Assembly: GCA_003024175.1 (NCBI GenBank)
Contig: MDYQ01000492.1
Span: 1-11,588 of the forward strand
Direction of reading: 5' to 3'
DNA: 11,588 nucleotides
From: Planoprotostelium fungivorum
Lineage: Eukaryota > Evosea > Variosea > Cavosteliida > Cavosteliaceae
The notes under the pieces are model-generated. The model worked only from the letters and a program-made list of their open reading frames with translations, ran no database searches and was not told the DNA's origin. A program made the translations under genes and the position numbers. Shown here in pieces: positions 8,003 to 11,588 of the stretch; within the stretch, counting starts at the first letter, position 1, and each line of letters starts with the position of its first letter.

Positions 8003-8168
8003 AGAGGTAGAATTAACGAACAGGATTGTAGATGTAAATAATTGAGCCGATTATTTATCATTGTAGATGTTGGGAATTATATAATAAACGCGCATTTGAA
8101 GCGCAGCAAGAGAACTGAAAGGTTGTTGTGTCTTTGAGTTTGAGTCCAAGTTAGACGTCCATAGTAGA
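8003..8168. other. No gene seen between nuclease and polymerase relics
   Basis: Short AT-rich spacer with stops in all frames on both strands. It would hold the 5' end of the nuclease gene and the 3' end of the polymerase gene. No promoter, RNA gene or repeat was recognised. Confidence 0.4.
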
Positions 8169-10920
8169 CTACCCATTAAGATCATAGGATCTTACAATTA
8201 TTCTCTTGTCATACCATCCATCTAGAGCTGTCTTGTTGACTGTCATTGTATTCATGGAGAGTGTATCATTACATATTGTTTTTCTGATTGAGTGTTCTTT
8301 GCCATAATAGATCATCTGAGAACACTGCTCTCTTATAACTGTCCAATATTAATATCTCTTTGTTCTGGTTTAACACTGCTCCTTTATTTCTAACATCCTC
8401 TTTGCCATCTTTCTTCACATAACTGTATGTTTTAGGCTTCACAAAGATAGCTTCTTTCAGTTCACATTCCAGCTTCATCTTCCCTGGGGTTATATCACCT
8501 GTTGCAGCAAAATGGAGCTTTTGTAAATGATCAGGAAATCTCTGTTTGAATTCTTCATAGCTGGATACTTTAGCCTGCATGTATATGCTATCTGTGTCTG
8601 TATACAGGAGATCCACCTCTGTTTTGTCATATGCTGGTACAAACAATTGTATACAAAGTCTAGCATCAATACCTTACTCCATGATAGGATTGCAGATCCT
8701 ACATGTTTTGCACTCTTCATATCACATTTGTCTTTCTGTAGTCTGACTTCTATTAGCCCTTTGTGTTGTTTATCTGCATGTCTCATGATACTCCAGTCTG
8801 TTATTGTCCTGCCTATAGTTTGTTTCATGAAGGACTCGTGAGTGTATAAGAAGTGATTTGTTATATTTATCATCAGACTGCAGCATCTTCCCAAAACCAC
8901 TGTTCACCATAAGCTTGAAGAATTCCTTCTCAGAGCTACTCTTAGTAATTAGGATGTCATCTGATGTCTGCCTACCTTGGTAGATTCCATCTTCTGCCTT
9001 TTGCCTGTTAGCTGTCATGTCCTCTACATAATCCTTCAGCACATAGTCTATGGATTGTTCAATCACCTCATATATGTCATTGATACAGCATAGATTGTTC
9101 TCTAGTAGGTATTTTAAAGTCTCTGAATAAATGCAATAGTTGTCTTTTGGAAACAAATTATACATGAGCCTTTCTGTCTGCAAGGTGGTCTTGTTGTGTT
9201 TGGTTTTTAACTGTGTCTTGTAATTTGTGGTGCCCTGTAATAGCAACTCCACATCACATCTGCAGTAATACATCATATACTCTCCAAATGAAGCAAATTG
9301 TTTCTCTTTCCACACCTTCACAGCATGCTGATATTCAGCCTCTGAAGGTAGAGTATTCCTTAATTTGTTATAAAAGCACTCAATTGGTGGCAAAGATGTT
9401 TCTGAGAGCTTATCTAAGTTATCAAACCTCATATGGAAACAACTCCTTCTGGATGTCTTTTACAGATTTGTAGTGGGGGTACGTAATTATGGGCATCAAG
9501 AAAAGCATAAGCTCCATATTCTAGCTTCATATAGGAGTTTGTCTTGTTATAGGGGGTGAGATGTCATATTTCTGCATATGAGTGATTATGAATGTTAAAT
9601 CATAATTTCCACTATTAAAGCCTAATATAGGTGTGGTGTATGGTCACCACATAAGAACCAAACAGTTCAATGAGTCTCTGTTTATAAAGAATGATTTCGT
9701 CAGTGATGTCAAATGTTGGGCACAACAATAGGGATAGATAAATATTCCTTCATGATTAAACATTTTTGTCAGTGACAATATATTTACAACCTTTCTTATG
9801 TTGTCTGCAGTAATTACATCTGCATGGTTGATCTGTTGAGGTAGTCTCTTTACATCATGACCTATGTTGCAGAGTGTATTGGCAGCTGCATTTCTGGGTT
9901 TCTATAACAGCCATTTGCTTATTGTGATGTTTCCAGAAGTGGGTCTTTAGTAAGGCTGTCAGTAAATCATGTATATAATTTAAATGATCTACAAAGTGTT
10001 TGCATGCATCTGGCCCACAGTATTCATATTCAAGGCCCCTTACTTGATCAGCTAAACACCCACCTACCAGCATCACAACTCCTATAGGTTCATGGCTATG
10101 AGTGTATGTAGTCTTTTGGTTTACTTCATTTTTTTCATCTTCTTCATAAGGCATTCAAAGTCATAAGCTAGAAATAAAGGTCTGACAAGCTCTGTACCAA
10201 ATGACTGCTTGTGCAGAGAGGTGGAACTCTGAATATGTTTATCTTTAAATACTAACACCTTGCTACTGTTTTGATCTTTCTGATGTTTGGCCATGTGCTT
10301 ATGATATTTAGATGCTTTGCTATATGCAAAAACCTTCTTACACTTATCACAAATGATTATTTCTGCATATCCTACCAGTGTTTTCAGTAACATATAATGG
10401 TTCTTGGTCTGATCTAGATGCAGACAGATTGGTGAGCCTTGTATACCTGATTCATATAATTTTAGACTGTTAAAGTTACTGTCCAGTGTATAGACTGTAA
10501 GATCTAGATTGTGTGTTTGATAGATAGCAGGGAGATCAGCTACTTGTACATGATCTATGTGTTTTGACCACACTGAGAGTAATATTGATCCCTTAGAGCA
10601 ATTGCCTTTTCTCTTTGTTGTTTACTATTGACCTGTTGTATTCCTTGGCAAGAGGATTCATACAAATCAATTGCAATGCACCTCCAAAAGCAGAGATTGT
10701 CTTTAAGATCAGGGTTCTTCAGACACCTTTTATTTTTAAGACCTGCATCTACTGTATATCCTTTGCATCCACCTTGTTGAGATTTAGCTAGCTTAAGCTT
10801 GAAGGTGATGAATTCATGTACTCTGTGTTTGTTATCAGGTACAGAATTATCAGCAGCAAAAGAACTTTGTATCCACAATTGTAGAGTGTTGTTAAGATTG
10901 TCGTGACTACTGTCAGACAT
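8169..10920 (-). pseudogene. Protein-primed family B DNA polymerase (Polinton/mavirus-like), many frameshifts, palm motif A missing
   Basis: Likely start ATG 10918-10920 (MSDSSHDNLNN); stop at 8169-8171. The N-terminus has NLCFWRCIAI and a zinc-finger-like C-x2-C...H-x3-H at 10283-10351. Exonuclease motifs follow in order: Exo I YDFE at 10154-10165, Exo II FNSGNYDL at 9596-9619, Exo III YCRCDVELL at 9241-9267. Palm motif B is KLMVNSGFGK near 8887-8916, motif C is YTDTDS at 8587-8604, and KPKTYSY lies at about 8416-8439. The tail has KTALDGWYDKRIIV. Motif A, the first catalytic Asp of the palm, should lie between Exo III and motif B but is absent in every minus frame, so that segment is deleted. 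The reading frame changes at about ten places, near 10570, 10130, 9895, 9715, 9630, 9470, 9430, 8830, 8640 and 8275. The frames abut or overlap, so these are indels and not introns. Polymerases of this family replicate linear DNA from a terminal protein. Confidence 0.88.
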
Positions 10921-11182
10921 AAGACCAAGTTCGTGAGAGATCACGGACGCACCAAATAATTGCCCCGATTACAATGGCCAGAGTTTCCCCGAATTTCCGA
11001 CTTTCGAGAAACACGCCCTTTTCACAGAAACATTTCACTGGCTCTTTCCATGACTTTTATTGGACATTTCTACGTTCAAGAATGAACGATTTGAACACAA
11101 TAAAATCACTTCTCAAGTCTTCCACATAGGAAGCAACCAGCAGTTGTCACTCTTCTTTATCATTCTACGGGGTCTAAGGACC
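10921..11182. other. No gene seen upstream of the polymerase
   Basis: This stretch has stops in all frames on both strands. Bases about 10940-11060 are more GC-rich than the surrounding cassette (CCCCGAATTTCCGACTTTCG), so it could be a promoter region or a foreign insertion. No repeat ends, tRNA or promoter motif could be recognised. Confidence 0.4.
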
Positions 11183-11480
11183 TCAAAGATCACTGATGTG
11201 TTTGATAGATGATATTTTAATGGCATGATCTGCAGGGAATAAATATGTTTTATCTATTGTTGTTCCATCCTCAATGTTGACTAATGTACAGTTGATGTCT
11301 GTTGGTCATATACTGTTGTAAATATTGCTGGTCCCATTGAGCATATTGAAAACCAAGCTTAGATGCATTTTGATATTCCTTAAGAAGCTTTTCAAAGTCA
11401 CTCTGTTTCCCTTTCCTTAGATCACCAATGTATCCTAAGGATTTGAGAGAGTGTACCAGTAATTGTCTTTCAGTTGGCAT
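11183..11480 (-). CDS. Small unrecognised protein upstream of the polymerase
   Basis: An ATG at 11478-11480 opens a 69-codon frame with stop at 11271-11273. It is polar and looks helical: SLKSLGYIGDLRKGKQSDFE, then LLKEYQNASKLGFQYAQWDQ, then a Gln/Tyr-rich end. Near 11300 a second minus frame reads CTLVNIEDGTTIDKTYLFPA and is open to a stop at 11183-11185; it looks more protein-like than the short tail after MTNRHQ, so a one-base shift may have cut an original protein of about 98 codons. No domain was recognised. Same strand and orientation as the polymerase suggest it belongs to the same cassette. Confidence 0.4.
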
Positions 11481-11588
11481 GATTGATTGTCAATTTGTAA
11501 TATATAACTGATGATCTTTTTTTTAAAATGTAATTTATTCAATACTAGTAATATTTATTTATATAGAAATTAAAAGTGATTTATAGAG
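11481..11588. other. AT-rich window end
   Basis: Strongly AT-rich with a run of T at 11518-11524 and TATTTATTTATATAG near 11558. It could be a promoter for the small minus-strand frame or an unannotated spacer. I see nothing that proves either. Confidence 0.3.

Noticed and set aside
1-11588. tRNA or rRNA genes, CRISPR arrays, bacterial promoters and ribosome binding sites.
   Set aside because: None was seen; the content is eukaryotic mobile and viral-like DNA, and the only direct repeats are the three contig-overlap duplications.

Overview
The window is eukaryotic DNA. It joins two unrelated pieces of mobile or viral origin, and no ordinary host gene was recognised. Supporting signs are a Ty3/Gypsy pol on the minus strand, GT-AG introns of about 33-59 bases in a plus-strand gene, and an AATAAA signal. 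The host could be an invertebrate or a fungus or fungus-like eukaryote; the sequence does not decide. Introns this short are unusual and are the best clue to the host.

Region 1 (1 to about 5505, minus strand, visibly more GC-rich) is a Ty3/Gypsy-type retrotransposon read right to left: the end of gag with a CCHC-like knuckle, aspartic protease, linker, reverse transcriptase, RNase H, tether, and an integrase cut by the window edge. It looks longer than it is. At each of three single-n gaps (687, 1760, 2860) the end of the left piece is repeated at the start of the right piece (about 610, 747 and 662 bases, roughly 1-2 percent different by eye). This is the signature of overlapping contigs placed side by side, so about 2.0 kb is redundant. 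The front of gag and the 5' LTR are missing where region 2 begins.

Region 2 (about 5505 to 11588, more AT-rich) is a decayed cassette of a protein-primed DNA virus or transposon of the Polinton/Maverick, mavirus or Polinton-like-virus kind. On the plus strand lie a D5-like superfamily 3 helicase with short introns and an unrecognised spliced reading frame that ends at 7416, followed by AATAAA. On the minus strand, converging on them, lie an HNH nuclease relic, a family B DNA polymerase relic of about 2.75 kb, and a small unknown frame. Helicase and polymerase together would be a replication module.

The two strands have decayed differently. Polymerase breaks are small indels with directly abutting frames, many on homopolymers, plus an internal deletion that removes palm motif A. 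The main helicase breaks are intron-like, with donor, acceptor and matching phase, plus one or two single-base shifts. No capsid gene, packaging ATPase, viral integrase or terminal inverted repeat is visible, so this is a fragment and not a whole element.
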